Assembly: GCF_014295415.1 (NCBI RefSeq)
Contig: NZ_CP052909.1
Span: forward strand, 2,480,001 to 2,544,000
Source: Constantimarinum furrinae
GTDB taxonomy: Bacteria > Bacteroidota > Bacteroidia > Flavobacteriales > Flavobacteriaceae
Length of the DNA: 64,000 nucleotides
Direction: 5' to 3'
Of the stretch, positions 35,053-44,657 are shown piece after piece (the first letter of the stretch is position 1; each line of letters begins with the position of its first letter). Below the pieces are notes generated by a model. It did no database searches. It worked only from the letters and a program-made list of their open reading frames with translations, and was not told the origin of the DNA. A program made the position numbers and the translations under genes.

Positions 35053-36560
35053 TCGAATAACAATTCTGCATCTACCGAAAAGCTCTGAATAAATGCCACG
35101 GCAGCGTGAATGTCGTTTGCAAGTACCCTGTCTTCATCCACAAAAGGCGCAACTTGGCGAAATGTTGCTATCAATGATTCCAGAAATGGAGAGCTCTTTT
35201 TAGGCCTGCGGAATTCTATAGCCTGAGATGCATTTAATAATTCAATAGCCAGCACGGTTTCAAGATTCTCAAGAATTCTAAGGCACTTCGTAGCTGAGTT
35301 TGCCCCCATACTTACGTGATCTTCCTGTCCATTACTTGAAACAATGGAATCTACCGAAGCCGGAGTGGCTAATTGCTTATTCTGACTCACTATACTGGCC
35401 GCCGTGTATTGCGGAATCATGAATCCGCTGTTCAACCCGGGATTATTTACCAAAAAAGCCGGAAGGTCTCTTAACCCTGATACCAGCTGATAGGTACGTC
35501 GTTCCGAAATGTTGGCCAGTTCGGCGAGTGCAATTCCCAGATAATCCAACCCCAAAGCCAATGGCTGTCCGTGAAAATTTCCACCACTGATGATCTTATC
35601 GGCTTCAATAAAAATATTCGGATTATCGGTTACCGAATTGATCTCGGTCTTAAAAGTCCTTCGAACAAAGGACAAGGTGTCCTTGGTAGCACCATGTACC
35701 TGAGGAATACAACGAAAAGAATAAGGATCCTGTACGTTGTTCTTTTCTGAAGCACCAAGTTCACTGCCTTCGAGGATCTCTACGATCCGTTCAGCAGTTT
35801 TTACCTGACCTCGATGCGGGCGTACTAAATGCACCAATGGATCGAATGGGCTCATATTACAATCGAACGCATCTACTGAAAGTGCACCAATCACATCGGC
35901 CAGATAAGATAACTTATAGGAGTTTATAAGAATATAGATTCCATAAGCACTCATAAACTGAGTACCATTCAATAGCGCAAGTCCTTCCTTGGCCTTCAGT
36001 TCGATGGGGTCCCATTGATGCTTTTTCAAAATTTCTTCAGAAGATATAATTTTATCCCCCTGCCACACTTCGCCCTTGCCCAATAAGGGCAATGACAGAT
36101 GTGCTAATGGAGCCAGATCACCCGATGCCCCAAGACTTCCCTGAGTATAAACAACGGGTAAAATATCATGGTTGTAAAAATCGATAAGCCGCTCTATGGT
36201 GGCTAACTGAATACCACTATATCCATAGCTTAAAGATTGGATCTTTAATAAAAGCATCAGTTTAACGATCTCCTTCGGAACGAACTCACCCGTCCCGCAA
36301 GCATGCGACATAACCAGGTTTTCTTGCAATTTAGAAAGATTTTCTGATGATATCTTTACATTACAGAGTGACCCGAAACCCGTATTGATACCATAAATGG
36401 GAGTATCGTTGTCTTTGATCTTAGAATGCAGGTAGTCGTAGGATTTTTTGATATTGAGAGAGGCCTCGTCTGATAGCTCTAATTTCTTTTCAGATAAAAT
36501 AATGCCCGATATAGTGTGCAAGTCCATAATGTCTGAACTTACATAGTGAATCTCTTGCAT
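35049..36560 (-). CDS. hutH: Histidine ammonia-lyase
   Basis: 503 residues. The self-forming MIO cofactor triad Ala145-Ser146-Gly147 lies in GSLGASGDLAPLAHL. The substrate-selectivity position shows Ser-His in LVMSHACGTG, the form typical of histidine (not tyrosine or phenylalanine) lyases. Converts histidine to urocanate. No hutU/hutI/hutG is adjacent, so the remaining pathway must be elsewhere or absent. Confidence 0.92.
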   Translation of the reverse strand: MQEIHYVSSDIMDLHTISGIILSEKKLELSDEASLNIKKSYDYLHSKIKDNDTPIYGINTGFGSLCNVKISSENLSKLQENLVMSHACGTGEFVPKEIVKLMLLLKIQSLSYGYSGIQLATIERLIDFYNHDILPVVYTQGSLGASGDLAPLAHLSLPLLGKGEVWQGDKIISSEEILKKHQWDPIELKAKEGLALLNGTQFMSAYGIYILINSYKLSYLADVIGALSVDAFDCNMSPFDPLVHLVRPHRGQVKTAERIVEILEGSELGASEKNNVQDPYSFRCIPQVHGATKDTLSFVRRTFKTEINSVTDNPNIFIEADKIISGGNFHGQPLALGLDYLGIALAELANISERRTYQLVSGLRDLPAFLVNNPGLNSGFMIPQYTAASIVSQNKQLATPASVDSIVSSNGQEDHVSMGANSATKCLRILENLETVLAIELLNASQAIEFRRPKKSSPFLESLIATFRQVAPFVDEDRVLANDIHAAVAFIQSFSVDAELLFD

Positions 36561-36666
36561 GAGTGATTGTTTTCAAAACAAAAATACCAATTTATTGGCA
36601 AGGAAAAAGGATTATTATTTAACTCGCTTAGAATTATGTATTTTAGCTTTCCAAAAATCCATAAAA

Positions 36667-37704
36667 ATGAAAAAGATCATTGCGTTGTGTTGTATCCTTG
36701 CTGTAATTTCTTGTACAGAAGAACCGAAGGATTATGTCACGTTTTCGGGGGAGATCACTAATATGAATAGCGACAGTATCGTTATTGCATCCCGTACATT
36801 TAAGAAGATTATAAAATTAAATCCTGACGGATCGTTTCGGGATACTTTGAAAGTTGAAAAGGGGAATTATTCCTTCTTCGATGGGGTTGAAGGAACTACC
36901 TTGTTTCTGGAAAACGGGTATGACCTCAAGATGACCATGGATGCCGAAATGTTTGATGAAACCATTAAATTCAGTGGCGAAGGCTCAGTTAACAATAATT
37001 TTTTAGCTGAAAAAGCCCTGCTGGAGGAAAAATTATTCGATAAGGACTTTGAAAGTATGGATGAAGCCGGTTTAGACCTGGCATTCGATGAGACTGAAAA
37101 GGAAATGACCGCTTTTATCAATTCGAAAAAGGATATCGATACCATGGTCGTCAACAGCAGTATTAAGAATCTGGACGCAACACTAAAGTCGTATAAAAGA
37201 TATTTTGGAAGCATTGTTGAAATCCGTAAAGCGCTTCCCGCAGGTTCTCCTTCCCCAACCTTTGTTGATTATGAAAATTATGACGGCAGTAAGACATCAC
37301 TATCAGATCTCAAAGGAAAATATGTATATGTAGATATCTGGGCTACCTGGTGTGGACCTTGCAAAAGAGAGATCCCATTTTTAAAAGAGCTTGAGAAGGC
37401 CTATCACGGGAAGAATATTGTCTTTGTAAGTATGTCTATCGATGATGACAAAACGCATAAGGGGTCGTGGGAACAAGCAAATGCCGACTGGCGAGCTATG
37501 GTTGCCGATAAAGAGCTTGGTGGAGTGCAGATCTTTGCTCCCAAAGGATGGGAATCTGATTTTGTCACCGGTTACATGATCACGGGTATCCCACGCTTCG
37601 TGTTGATCGATCCCGATGGAAACGTAGTGGATGCGAGCGCTCCAAGGCCCTCCAGTGAGCGCTTAAAACCGTTACTCGATAAACTTCTCGAACCTTCAGT
37701 TTAA
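36667..37704 (+). CDS. TlpA-like thioredoxin-fold lipoprotein with DUF4369-type N-terminus
   Basis: 345 residues from ATG 36667, which begins a lipoprotein signal (KKIIALCCILAVISC, lipobox Cys). The N-terminal region (residues 20-190) looks like a DUF4369 beta domain, and the C-terminal TlpA/AhpC-TSA domain has the active site WATWCGPCKRE (Cys-Gly-Pro-Cys). It is a periplasmic thiol-disulfide reductase of unknown partner. The frame extends upstream to 36559, but that part lacks a signal peptide and overlaps the hutH start. Confidence 0.9.
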   Translation: MKKIIALCCILAVISCTEEPKDYVTFSGEITNMNSDSIVIASRTFKKIIKLNPDGSFRDTLKVEKGNYSFFDGVEGTTLFLENGYDLKMTMDAEMFDETIKFSGEGSVNNNFLAEKALLEEKLFDKDFESMDEAGLDLAFDETEKEMTAFINSKKDIDTMVVNSSIKNLDATLKSYKRYFGSIVEIRKALPAGSPSPTFVDYENYDGSKTSLSDLKGKYVYVDIWATWCGPCKREIPFLKELEKAYHGKNIVFVSMSIDDDKTHKGSWEQANADWRAMVADKELGGVQIFAPKGWESDFVTGYMITGIPRFVLIDPDGNVVDASAPRPSSERLKPLLDKLLEPSV

Positions 37705-37710
37705 AAGATT

Positions 37711-37739
37711 AAAAGCTCCTTTCCCGGAGCTTTTTTTTT
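37711..37739 (+). terminator. Terminator after the TlpA-like gene
   Basis: AAAGCTCC and GGAGCTTT form an 8-bp stem, followed by a run of nine T. It lies 7 bases after the TlpA stop and overlaps the end of the convergent nnr gene. Confidence 0.85.
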
Positions 37740-39270
37740 ATCCCTGAGCTGGAGGTTGTTCTTGTCTGAATAGTTCTATATATGCGTCACCTATAAAATC
37801 GGCTATATCGGAAGCCATAACGCCTTCGTACGACAATACAGAAGAAGCCAGCATTCCAGCGCTTCCGTGAAGGTACACCCCAAAAACAGTAGCCAACAAA
37901 GGGTCATAACCCTGCGACAATAATCCCGTGATCACTCCACTTAGTACGTCGCCACTTCCTGCAGTGGCCATGCCGGGAGTGCCACTGGTATTGATATACA
38001 TACTGTCTTCAAATAATATGAGAGAATGTGCTCCTTTTATAAGAAGGACCACCTTGTGTTTCTTAGTGAATTTTCGTGCTTTTTCGATCTTTTCGTAGTC
38101 GTTCTTCCAGGATCCAATAAGGCGTTCTAATTCTCCCGGGTGTGGTGTTAAAACCGAATTCTTCGGAACGACTTTCAACAAATCCTTATCTTCTGAAATC
38201 CCGTTAAGCGCATCGGCATCGATCACCAAAGGTGCTTTGGCTTCAGAAAAAAGTTTGTGTAATGCCGCAACTGTTTCCTTTTGTGTACCTATCCCCATCC
38301 CCACTCCTATTGCTGAAGCGTCGAATTGATATTCAATCTTGGTGATGAAGTCTTCTTCATCATCGCTTAATACCATGGCTTCGGGAGCCGCTGTTTGAAG
38401 GATGGAATACCCACACTCCGGACTAAACACCGTAACCATTCCTGCTCCGGCTTTAAGCGTAGCCCTTGTAGACAGAATCGCGGCTCCCATCTTGCCGTAG
38501 CTTCCGGCAACGATGAGGGCATGACCGTAAGTTCCTTTATGATCGTATTTTGCCCGTGGTTTATAGAATTGCTGGGCCTCCATCTTGGAGATCGTTTGGG
38601 CTAAGGGTTTTGATTCCATTAAAAATTGGCGATCCAATCCTATATCAAGTACCTCAAAATACGGTACATAGACACCGGTTTCCGGCAGGAAAAATGCCAG
38701 TTTCGGCGCCTGAAACGTAAGGGTATGATTGGCATGAATTACTGCTTCTGAATCTGGTACCGGAGTGTTTGCCGGCAGTCCACTGGGAATGTCGATAGAA
38801 AGCTTAAAAGCCTTTTGTTTATTTATATACTGAATAAGTTCTTTTACCCAACCTTCAGGAGGTCGATTTAATCCAATCCCAAAAAGTGCGTCAATAATAA
38901 TATCTTCGGCTGCTATCTCCGGAAAGTCTTCTTCCGAAGTCATTAATACGGGCCATTTTTTAGAAACATCCTTGATGCGGTCGTAATTGATCAAAAAACA
39001 CTTAGAGCGTTTATCGGTAAAATTGGCGATGTAGATGGTAACATTGTAACCGTGATTAATTAAATGTCTTCCTACTACGAGTCCGTCTCCTCCATTATTT
39101 CCGATACCACAAAAAATATGAAGAGGCACTTGCGCCCCCTTCATTTTGTCCTCGAGCCACTTGAAAATTTGTTCGCCTGCTCTTTCCATAAGGTCGAGCG
39201 AAGAAATATTTTGTTTTTCGGCGGTGATTTTATCTGCTTCGTAAAGTTGTTCTGCTGAAAAGATCTTCAT
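37738..39270 (-). CDS. nnr: Bifunctional NAD(P)H-hydrate repair enzyme Nnr
   Basis: 510 residues, two fused domains. The N-terminal YjeF_N epimerase domain has GIGNNGGDGLVVGRHLINHG and IIDALFGIGLNRP. The C-terminal ribokinase-like dehydratase has KYDHKGTYGHALIVAGSYGK, LTPHPGELERL and the catalytic Asp in GTPGMATAGSGDVLSGVIT. It repairs damaged NADH/NADPH hydrates. The fusion is normal for the family. Confidence 0.96.
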   Translation of the reverse strand: MKIFSAEQLYEADKITAEKQNISSLDLMERAGEQIFKWLEDKMKGAQVPLHIFCGIGNNGGDGLVVGRHLINHGYNVTIYIANFTDKRSKCFLINYDRIKDVSKKWPVLMTSEEDFPEIAAEDIIIDALFGIGLNRPPEGWVKELIQYINKQKAFKLSIDIPSGLPANTPVPDSEAVIHANHTLTFQAPKLAFFLPETGVYVPYFEVLDIGLDRQFLMESKPLAQTISKMEAQQFYKPRAKYDHKGTYGHALIVAGSYGKMGAAILSTRATLKAGAGMVTVFSPECGYSILQTAAPEAMVLSDDEEDFITKIEYQFDASAIGVGMGIGTQKETVAALHKLFSEAKAPLVIDADALNGISEDKDLLKVVPKNSVLTPHPGELERLIGSWKNDYEKIEKARKFTKKHKVVLLIKGAHSLILFEDSMYINTSGTPGMATAGSGDVLSGVITGLLSQGYDPLLATVFGVYLHGSAGMLASSVLSYEGVMASDIADFIGDAYIELFRQEQPPAQG

Positions 39271-39404
39271 TTAAAATACGTACTTTAAAGTTATTGCGTT
39301 TAACTGTGAGTATCTCATTAAATACCCAAACTTAATTTTTAATTTAAGACATTCAATGTAGATAAAAAAGACGAAATTACCGTACAGCCTTTTACAGATT
39401 ATAA

Positions 39405-39412
39405 TACATTTG
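39405..39412 (+). promoter_or_regulatory. -7 box TACATTTG upstream of gcvT
   Basis: A perfect TAnnTTTG element 19 bases before the gcvT ATG. No TTG lies at the expected -33 spacing, so the call rests on the -7 element alone. Confidence 0.5.
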
Positions 39413-39431
39413 CGAAAAATTATAAGATCCA

Positions 39432-40517
39432 ATGAAAAATACTGCCTTAACTCACGTACACGAAAAGCTGGGAGCTAAAATGGTTCCATTTGCCGGTTAC
39501 AATATGCCTGTCTCTTATGAAGGCGTGGTAGCTGAACATGAAACCGTTAGAAGATCGGTTGGGGTTTTCGATGTTTCTCATATGGGTGAATTTCTGGTAG
39601 AAGGTCCAAATGCACTGGACTTAATTCAGAAAGTTTGTAGCAACGACGCTTCCAAATTGGTTGACGGACAAGCGCAGTACAGTTGTTTGCCGAATGACAA
39701 GGGAGGAATTGTGGATGATCTTATCGTGTATAGACTTGAGGCAGAAAAATGGTTGCTGGTGGTAAACGCTTCAAATATAGAAAAGGACTGGAACTGGATC
39801 AATTCGCAGAATACCATGAATGCAGTATTAAGAGATATTTCAGAAGGGTTCTCTCTGCTGGCCATTCAGGGACCAAAGGCTGTTGAAGCCATGCAATCAC
39901 TTACTTCGATCGATCTAAGTGAAATAAAATTCTATCATTTTAAAGTGGCAGACTTTGCTGGTATCGAACATGTGATCATTAGTGCCACAGGATATACCGG
40001 AAGCGGCGGATTTGAGATCTACTGTAAGAATAGTGAAGTGGAACAGGTCTGGAATAAAGTATTAGAAGCCGGAGCTGCATTTGGGATTAAACCCATTGGC
40101 CTGGCCGCACGTGATACCCTGCGTTTGGAAATGGGCTATTGTCTTTACGGAAATGATATAGACGACACCACTTCCCCGATTGAAGCCGGATTGGGATGGA
40201 TCACAAAGTTCACCAAAGACTTCGTAAATTCTGAAGCCTTAAAAAAGCAAAAGGAAGAAGGAGTAACCAGAAAATTGATAGCTTTTGAGCTCAGCGAACG
40301 CGGTATTCCGCGACAGGGTTACGAAATTGTAGATGCCAACGATGTAAAGATCGGTATGGTAACCAGTGGCACTATGGCACCTTCGGTAAATAAAGGAATT
40401 GGTTTGGGTTATGTGGCCATAGATCATTCGGGTATTGGAAATGAAATTTATATTCAAATTCGAAAAAACAAAGTGCCGGCGACCATCGTAAAGCTTCCTT
40501 TTTACAAAGGACAGTAA
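39432..40517 (+). CDS. gcvT: Glycine cleavage system aminomethyltransferase GcvT
   Basis: 361 residues. N-terminal folate-binding domain ([29 protein letters not shown]) and C-terminal GCV_T_C domain ([27 protein letters not shown]) are complete. As the T protein it transfers the glycine-derived methylene group to tetrahydrofolate. gcvP/gcvH are not adjacent. Confidence 0.97.
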   Translation: MKNTALTHVHEKLGAKMVPFAGYNMPVSYEGVVAEHETVRRSVGVFDVSHMGEFLVEGPNALDLIQKVCSNDASKLVDGQAQYSCLPNDKGGIVDDLIVYRLEAEKWLLVVNASNIEKDWNWINSQNTMNAVLRDISEGFSLLAIQGPKAVEAMQSLTSIDLSEIKFYHFKVADFAGIEHVIISATGYTGSGGFEIYCKNSEVEQVWNKVLEAGAAFGIKPIGLAARDTLRLEMGYCLYGNDIDDTTSPIEAGLGWITKFTKDFVNSEALKKQKEEGVTRKLIAFELSERGIPRQGYEIVDANDVKIGMVTSGTMAPSVNKGIGLGYVAIDHSGIGNEIYIQIRKNKVPATIVKLPFYKGQ

Positions 40518-40566
40518 CATTCTTAAATCCAAAAAAATCACAAAAAGAAAACTGCATATCCCTAAC

Positions 40567-41412
40567 GTGAACAACAGAATCCTGATCTTGGGTGCCAGTG
40601 GGTTTATTGGCAATGCCCTTTATAAAGAACTACTCTCCTATTTTGATGTTTACGGCACCTATTGCCATAATGAAGACCTTTATACCAACAACAAGGTATT
40701 TTTTAAATACAATGTAGAGAAACAGAGTATCCTGCCCATACTCGACGCAGTGAGACCTGCAATGGTGATCTCAAGTATCAAAGGAGATTTTGCTTACCAG
40801 CATCTTGCGCATCAGGAGCTCTGTTTATATGCGCAGGCTAATGCGGGCTGTCGAATTATTTATACTTCAGCTTCGGAAGTGTTCGACGGCAAATTTGAAT
40901 TTCCTGCTTACGAAAACGATAAACCATTATCTCAAAGTGAGTTCGGTAAGTTTAAGATCTCCGTAGAAAAATTGTTTCTGGATGCTATTCCGAAGCAAAT
41001 AACCATAGTAAGATTGCCTCAGGTTCTCGGAATAAATTCTCCGGCTATTGTTCAGCTCCGAAAGGCTGCTGAGCATAAAGCCGACTTTGAAGTCTATCCT
41101 AACCTGATCATTACTGTCACTACAGTCGATAAGATCGCGCAACAGTTGCACTATATAATTAGCAAGAAATTAAGTGGTATCTTTCATCTTGCCAGTAACG
41201 ATATGGTACATCATGAAGACCTGTTTAAGGAAATCAATGAAAAACTGGGCTCAAAAATGCCTATCTTTAAAAGTGTTTACAGCCGAAATGATGATAGTTA
41301 CCTTGCGTTACTACCGAAGGAGAACAAATTGCCTAAAACCTACCGGATCACAGTAAATGATGTTATTGAAGCGAGTACCTTAAAAGAAGAAATTATAACC
41401 TTAAAAAAATAA
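40567..41412 (+). CDS. SDR-superfamily protein, RmlD-like, lacking the catalytic Tyr
   Basis: 281 residues. The nucleotide-binding ILGASGFIGNALYKELL is intact. In the usual YxxxK position the protein reads EFGKFKISVE, so Phe replaces the catalytic Tyr while Lys is kept. This suggests a changed chemistry or a binding/regulatory role, as for some RmlD-like proteins. GTG start; the pterin dehydratase follows after two bases. Confidence 0.78.
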   Translation: MNNRILILGASGFIGNALYKELLSYFDVYGTYCHNEDLYTNNKVFFKYNVEKQSILPILDAVRPAMVISSIKGDFAYQHLAHQELCLYAQANAGCRIIYTSASEVFDGKFEFPAYENDKPLSQSEFGKFKISVEKLFLDAIPKQITIVRLPQVLGINSPAIVQLRKAAEHKADFEVYPNLIITVTTVDKIAQQLHYIISKKLSGIFHLASNDMVHHEDLFKEINEKLGSKMPIFKSVYSRNDDSYLALLPKENKLPKTYRITVNDVIEASTLKEEIITLKK

Positions 41413-41414
41413 AG

Positions 41415-41696
41415 ATGAAAGCCTTGACTGAGGAACAAATTGTAGATAAATTAAAAGATTTTCAAGGATGGGATTATCATGAAAATTCACTTCATACCGC
41501 CCTTGAATTCGAAAATTTTAAGGACGCCTTTACAGTAATGACACGAATTGCTTTTGAGGCAGAAAAATTAAACCACCATCCCGATTGGTCTAATGTTTAC
41601 AACACACTGGAAATATATCTTTCTACACATGACGCCGGTGGAGTTACGGAAAAAGATTTTGAATTAGCCGCGATCATAGACCAATTGGTGAATTAA
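41415..41696 (+). CDS. 4a-hydroxytetrahydrobiopterin dehydratase (PCD/DCoH)
   Basis: 93 residues. The active-site segment LNHHPDWSNVYNTLEIYLST with the adjacent His residues and the C-terminal DAGGVTEKDFELA are visible. It dehydrates the 4a-carbinolamine formed by aromatic amino-acid hydroxylases. No hydroxylase is in the window. It starts two bases after the SDR-like gene. Confidence 0.93.
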   Translation: MKALTEEQIVDKLKDFQGWDYHENSLHTALEFENFKDAFTVMTRIAFEAEKLNHHPDWSNVYNTLEIYLSTHDAGGVTEKDFELAAIIDQLVN

Positions 41697-41728
41697 ATTT
41701 TGTAAATTTTTCGCCAATTTACGCTTAC

Positions 41729-43783
41729 ATGATCAAGAGATTAGTATTAGTACTGCTGCTTTGTTGCGCCACAGAGTTTTACGCACAGGATGATGCCATT
41801 TTTTGCGAACAGGTTTCTGCGCTAAGTACCCTTATTGAAAAGGAACATTATCGCCCCAAGCCAATTGATGATAGTTTATCTGTAGCCGTTCAGGAGCTAT
41901 TTTTACTCGCTCTGGACGAGGATAAATGGCTTTTTACTACCAGCGACATCGAAGAATTTAATGATGACCGGTTTAAGATCGATGATTACATTTTAAAGTC
42001 CGATTGCGGTTTTATCGATAAGTATATCGCTCGATTGCGACTTCGCATCGAACGGGCAAAAAAGCATATTTCATCTTTTACAACCGTCCCTTTTGATTAT
42101 TCAGGGACCGATACCCTTCATTTTTATCGAACACGACCTTCGCGATATTTTTCAAGTGATTCGGCTGCAAAACGCAATTGGAACAAGCGAATTCGCTATA
42201 CCTTGCTCAGCAAGCTCATTGAAGAGGACACCATTTTTGAGAATATTGAGAAAAACTTCAGTGAGCTTGAGAAAGCGATAAAGCCCAAGGTATTTCAAAA
42301 TCAAATTTGTTTATTGGACGAACGGCTCAATGCCAAAGGTGGATTAGAACACTTTGTGAAAGAAGCATTTCTGAATGCTTTTGCGAACTATCAGGATCCG
42401 AACTCCTTTTTCTTCAACGACACCGAAAAAGTGGTTTTTGAAAATTCTGTGTCTAACAGCCAATTAAGCTTTGGGCTTTACACCGCAAAGAATGATGACG
42501 GAGAGATCGTGATAAGTTATATAACACCGGGAGGAGCAGCTTATTTAAACGGAAATTTTGAAGAGAACGATGTCATTAAATCACTGAGCTCGGGAACCAC
42601 GGTATTAGAGACATTTTGTGTTTCAAATGAGGAGATTTTTAGTTTTATGGCCGACAATAAGCACAACAAGATCACCTTCAGAATAAAGAAAAAGGACGGA
42701 ACCATAAAGTATATCCCACTAGAGAAATCTATAGAAGAGGTAGAAGAAAATCTCACAAGAGGCTATGTGATCACCAAAGACAAAACAGATTTCGGTTATC
42801 TTAATATCCCTAGTTTTTACACCGACCTGGAATCACCTAACGGTTTTGGAGTTGCCAACGACGTGGCAAAAGAGCTCTACAAACTCGAAAAAGAAAAGAT
42901 TAAGGGTCTGATCATCGATCTGCGCTTTAACGGCGGAGGTTCTATGAAGGAAGCAGCAGATCTCTGCGGTTTGTTTATAGACAGAGGTCCATTATCCATA
43001 CTACGCTACCGGGATGGGGAGACTTTTACGATTAGAGATGCGCACAGAGGTACAGCATTCGATAAACCTATCGTTATTCTTATAAATAATTACAGCGCTT
43101 CGGCCAGTGAGTTCTTCTCGAGCGTCATGCAGGATTACAATCGTGCCGTGATTGTAGGAGCTCCATCCTACGGGAAGTCAAGTGCTCAGGTTATTTTTCC
43201 ACTGAGTGAATCCAAGGATCTGGGATATTGTAAACTTACGGTGGATGCGTTCTACAGAGTGACCGGCAAAAGCAATCAGTCTCGCGGTGTCATTCCCGAT
43301 ATCAGGTTTCCAAGTATTTATGACGGATTAAAAATAAATGAAGAATATGAAAGGTTTGCACTTCCCAATGACAGCGTACGTGTTTCGCTGCGGCACATTC
43401 CATTAAAAAGCCTACCGCTCGATGCCATAGCATCAAAAAGTGTCTCTCGTATAAATACCGATAAGAGCTTTCAATTGATCAAGTCGTTGAACCAAACCCT
43501 TATTCAAAATTATGTTACGTCAGACACCGAATACCCGCTAACTTTAAGCGATGTTTATAAGGATCTAGAGGGCTATAACAATCTTTGGAAAGAAATGACC
43601 ATGCATTTTGAGAAACGGAATTCGAATATGACAGCAAGAAATACAAAGACTACAACCGGTTATTTAAAATATAATGAAGACGAAAAAGAGCTTAATGCCG
43701 TGATCTTGAAGGACCTTGCTGAGGATCTCTATGTGGAGGAAGCGCACGCCATTCTTCTGGATTTTATAAGACTAACCAAGTAA
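41729..43783 (+). CDS. S41 family C-terminal processing peptidase
   Basis: 684 residues with signal peptide (MIKRLVLVLLLCCATEFYAQ). A PDZ-like region precedes the S41 domain. The domain has GYLNIPSFYTDLE-type and IKGLIIDLRFNGGGSMKEAA segments, the catalytic Ser in NYSASASEFFSSVMQ and the Lys in PSYGKSSAQVI. It is probably a periplasmic tail-specific protease (Prc/CtpA type). The C-terminal extension of about 150 residues is hydrophilic. Confidence 0.9.
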   Translation: MIKRLVLVLLLCCATEFYAQDDAIFCEQVSALSTLIEKEHYRPKPIDDSLSVAVQELFLLALDEDKWLFTTSDIEEFNDDRFKIDDYILKSDCGFIDKYIARLRLRIERAKKHISSFTTVPFDYSGTDTLHFYRTRPSRYFSSDSAAKRNWNKRIRYTLLSKLIEEDTIFENIEKNFSELEKAIKPKVFQNQICLLDERLNAKGGLEHFVKEAFLNAFANYQDPNSFFFNDTEKVVFENSVSNSQLSFGLYTAKNDDGEIVISYITPGGAAYLNGNFEENDVIKSLSSGTTVLETFCVSNEEIFSFMADNKHNKITFRIKKKDGTIKYIPLEKSIEEVEENLTRGYVITKDKTDFGYLNIPSFYTDLESPNGFGVANDVAKELYKLEKEKIKGLIIDLRFNGGGSMKEAADLCGLFIDRGPLSILRYRDGETFTIRDAHRGTAFDKPIVILINNYSASASEFFSSVMQDYNRAVIVGAPSYGKSSAQVIFPLSESKDLGYCKLTVDAFYRVTGKSNQSRGVIPDIRFPSIYDGLKINEEYERFALPNDSVRVSLRHIPLKSLPLDAIASKSVSRINTDKSFQLIKSLNQTLIQNYVTSDTEYPLTLSDVYKDLEGYNNLWKEMTMHFEKRNSNMTARNTKTTTGYLKYNEDEKELNAVILKDLAEDLYVEEAHAILLDFIRLTK

Positions 43784-43837
43784 TTAAATAGGTCAATTAA
43801 TAAAAAATGGGAGCATGAAATATTTTATTCGAACCTG

Positions 43838-43868
43838 TTCCAAACGAATAACAGAATTTATAAATTTG
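43838..43868 (+). promoter_or_regulatory. Promoter of the YebC gene, TTC-N20-TAAATTTG
   Basis: TAAATTTG at 43861-43868 with TTC (one mismatch to TTG) at 43838-43840, 20 bases apart. It lies about 60 bases upstream of the ATG in the gap after the S41 gene. Confidence 0.6.
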
Positions 43869-43931
43869 CTGAAATAATCCTTCGGAGACAGTCTCAATTT
43901 AAATCGACTTCCGAATAACAGAAACACACCT

Positions 43932-44654
43932 ATGGGAAGAGCTTTTGAATTTCGTAAAGCACGTAAAATGAAGCGTTGGTCGGCTATGTCCAAAGCCTTT
44001 ACACGTATCGGAAAAGATATTGTAATGGCTGTAAAAGAAGGAGGTCCAGATCCCGATGCGAACTCAAAACTGCGTGCGGTAATTCAGAATGCTAAGGCGG
44101 TGAATATGCCCAAGGACAATATAGAACGCGCCATAAAAAGAGCCAGCGACAAAAGTCTGGGGGATTTTAAGGAAGTTTTATTTGAGGGCTACGCCCCTCA
44201 CGGAATTGCCATTCTGGTGGAAACTGCCACCGATAATAATACCCGTACCGTGGCGAACATTCGGTCGTATTTCAATAAATGTGATGGAAACCTGGGTACT
44301 TCGGGTTCTGTTTCGTTTATGTTCGACCACGTTTGTAATTTCCGTATAAACGCTGAAGGAATGGATCTCGAAGAACTGGAACTGGAACTTATAGATTTTG
44401 GCGTTGAAGAGATCTTTGAAGATGAGGACGGCGTGTTGATCTATGCTCCTTTTGAAAGTTATGGCGCCATACAATCGTACCTGGAAGACCATAACATCGA
44501 AATTCTTTCTTCCGGTTTTGAGCGCATTCCGCAGGTTACCAAAGCCTTAAGTGCAGAAGAGGTCGCCGATGTTGAAAAATTACTCGAAAAGATAGAGGAA
44601 GACGATGACGTTCAAAACGTCTACCACACTATGGAAGAGTCTTCAGCCGATTAA
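43932..44654 (+). CDS. YebC/PmpR family protein
   Basis: 240 residues, full length. The N-terminal MGRAFEFRKARKMKRWSAMS and NMPKDNIERAIKRASDK, then LFEGYAPHGIAILVETATDN, are family marks. YebC proteins act as DNA-binding regulators or, for some members, as helpers of translation through difficult sequences. Highly acidic C-terminal end. Confidence 0.95.
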   Translation: MGRAFEFRKARKMKRWSAMSKAFTRIGKDIVMAVKEGGPDPDANSKLRAVIQNAKAVNMPKDNIERAIKRASDKSLGDFKEVLFEGYAPHGIAILVETATDNNTRTVANIRSYFNKCDGNLGTSGSVSFMFDHVCNFRINAEGMDLEELELELIDFGVEEIFEDEDGVLIYAPFESYGAIQSYLEDHNIEILSSGFERIPQVTKALSAEEVADVEKLLEKIEEDDDVQNVYHTMEESSAD

Positions 44655-44657
44655 TTG

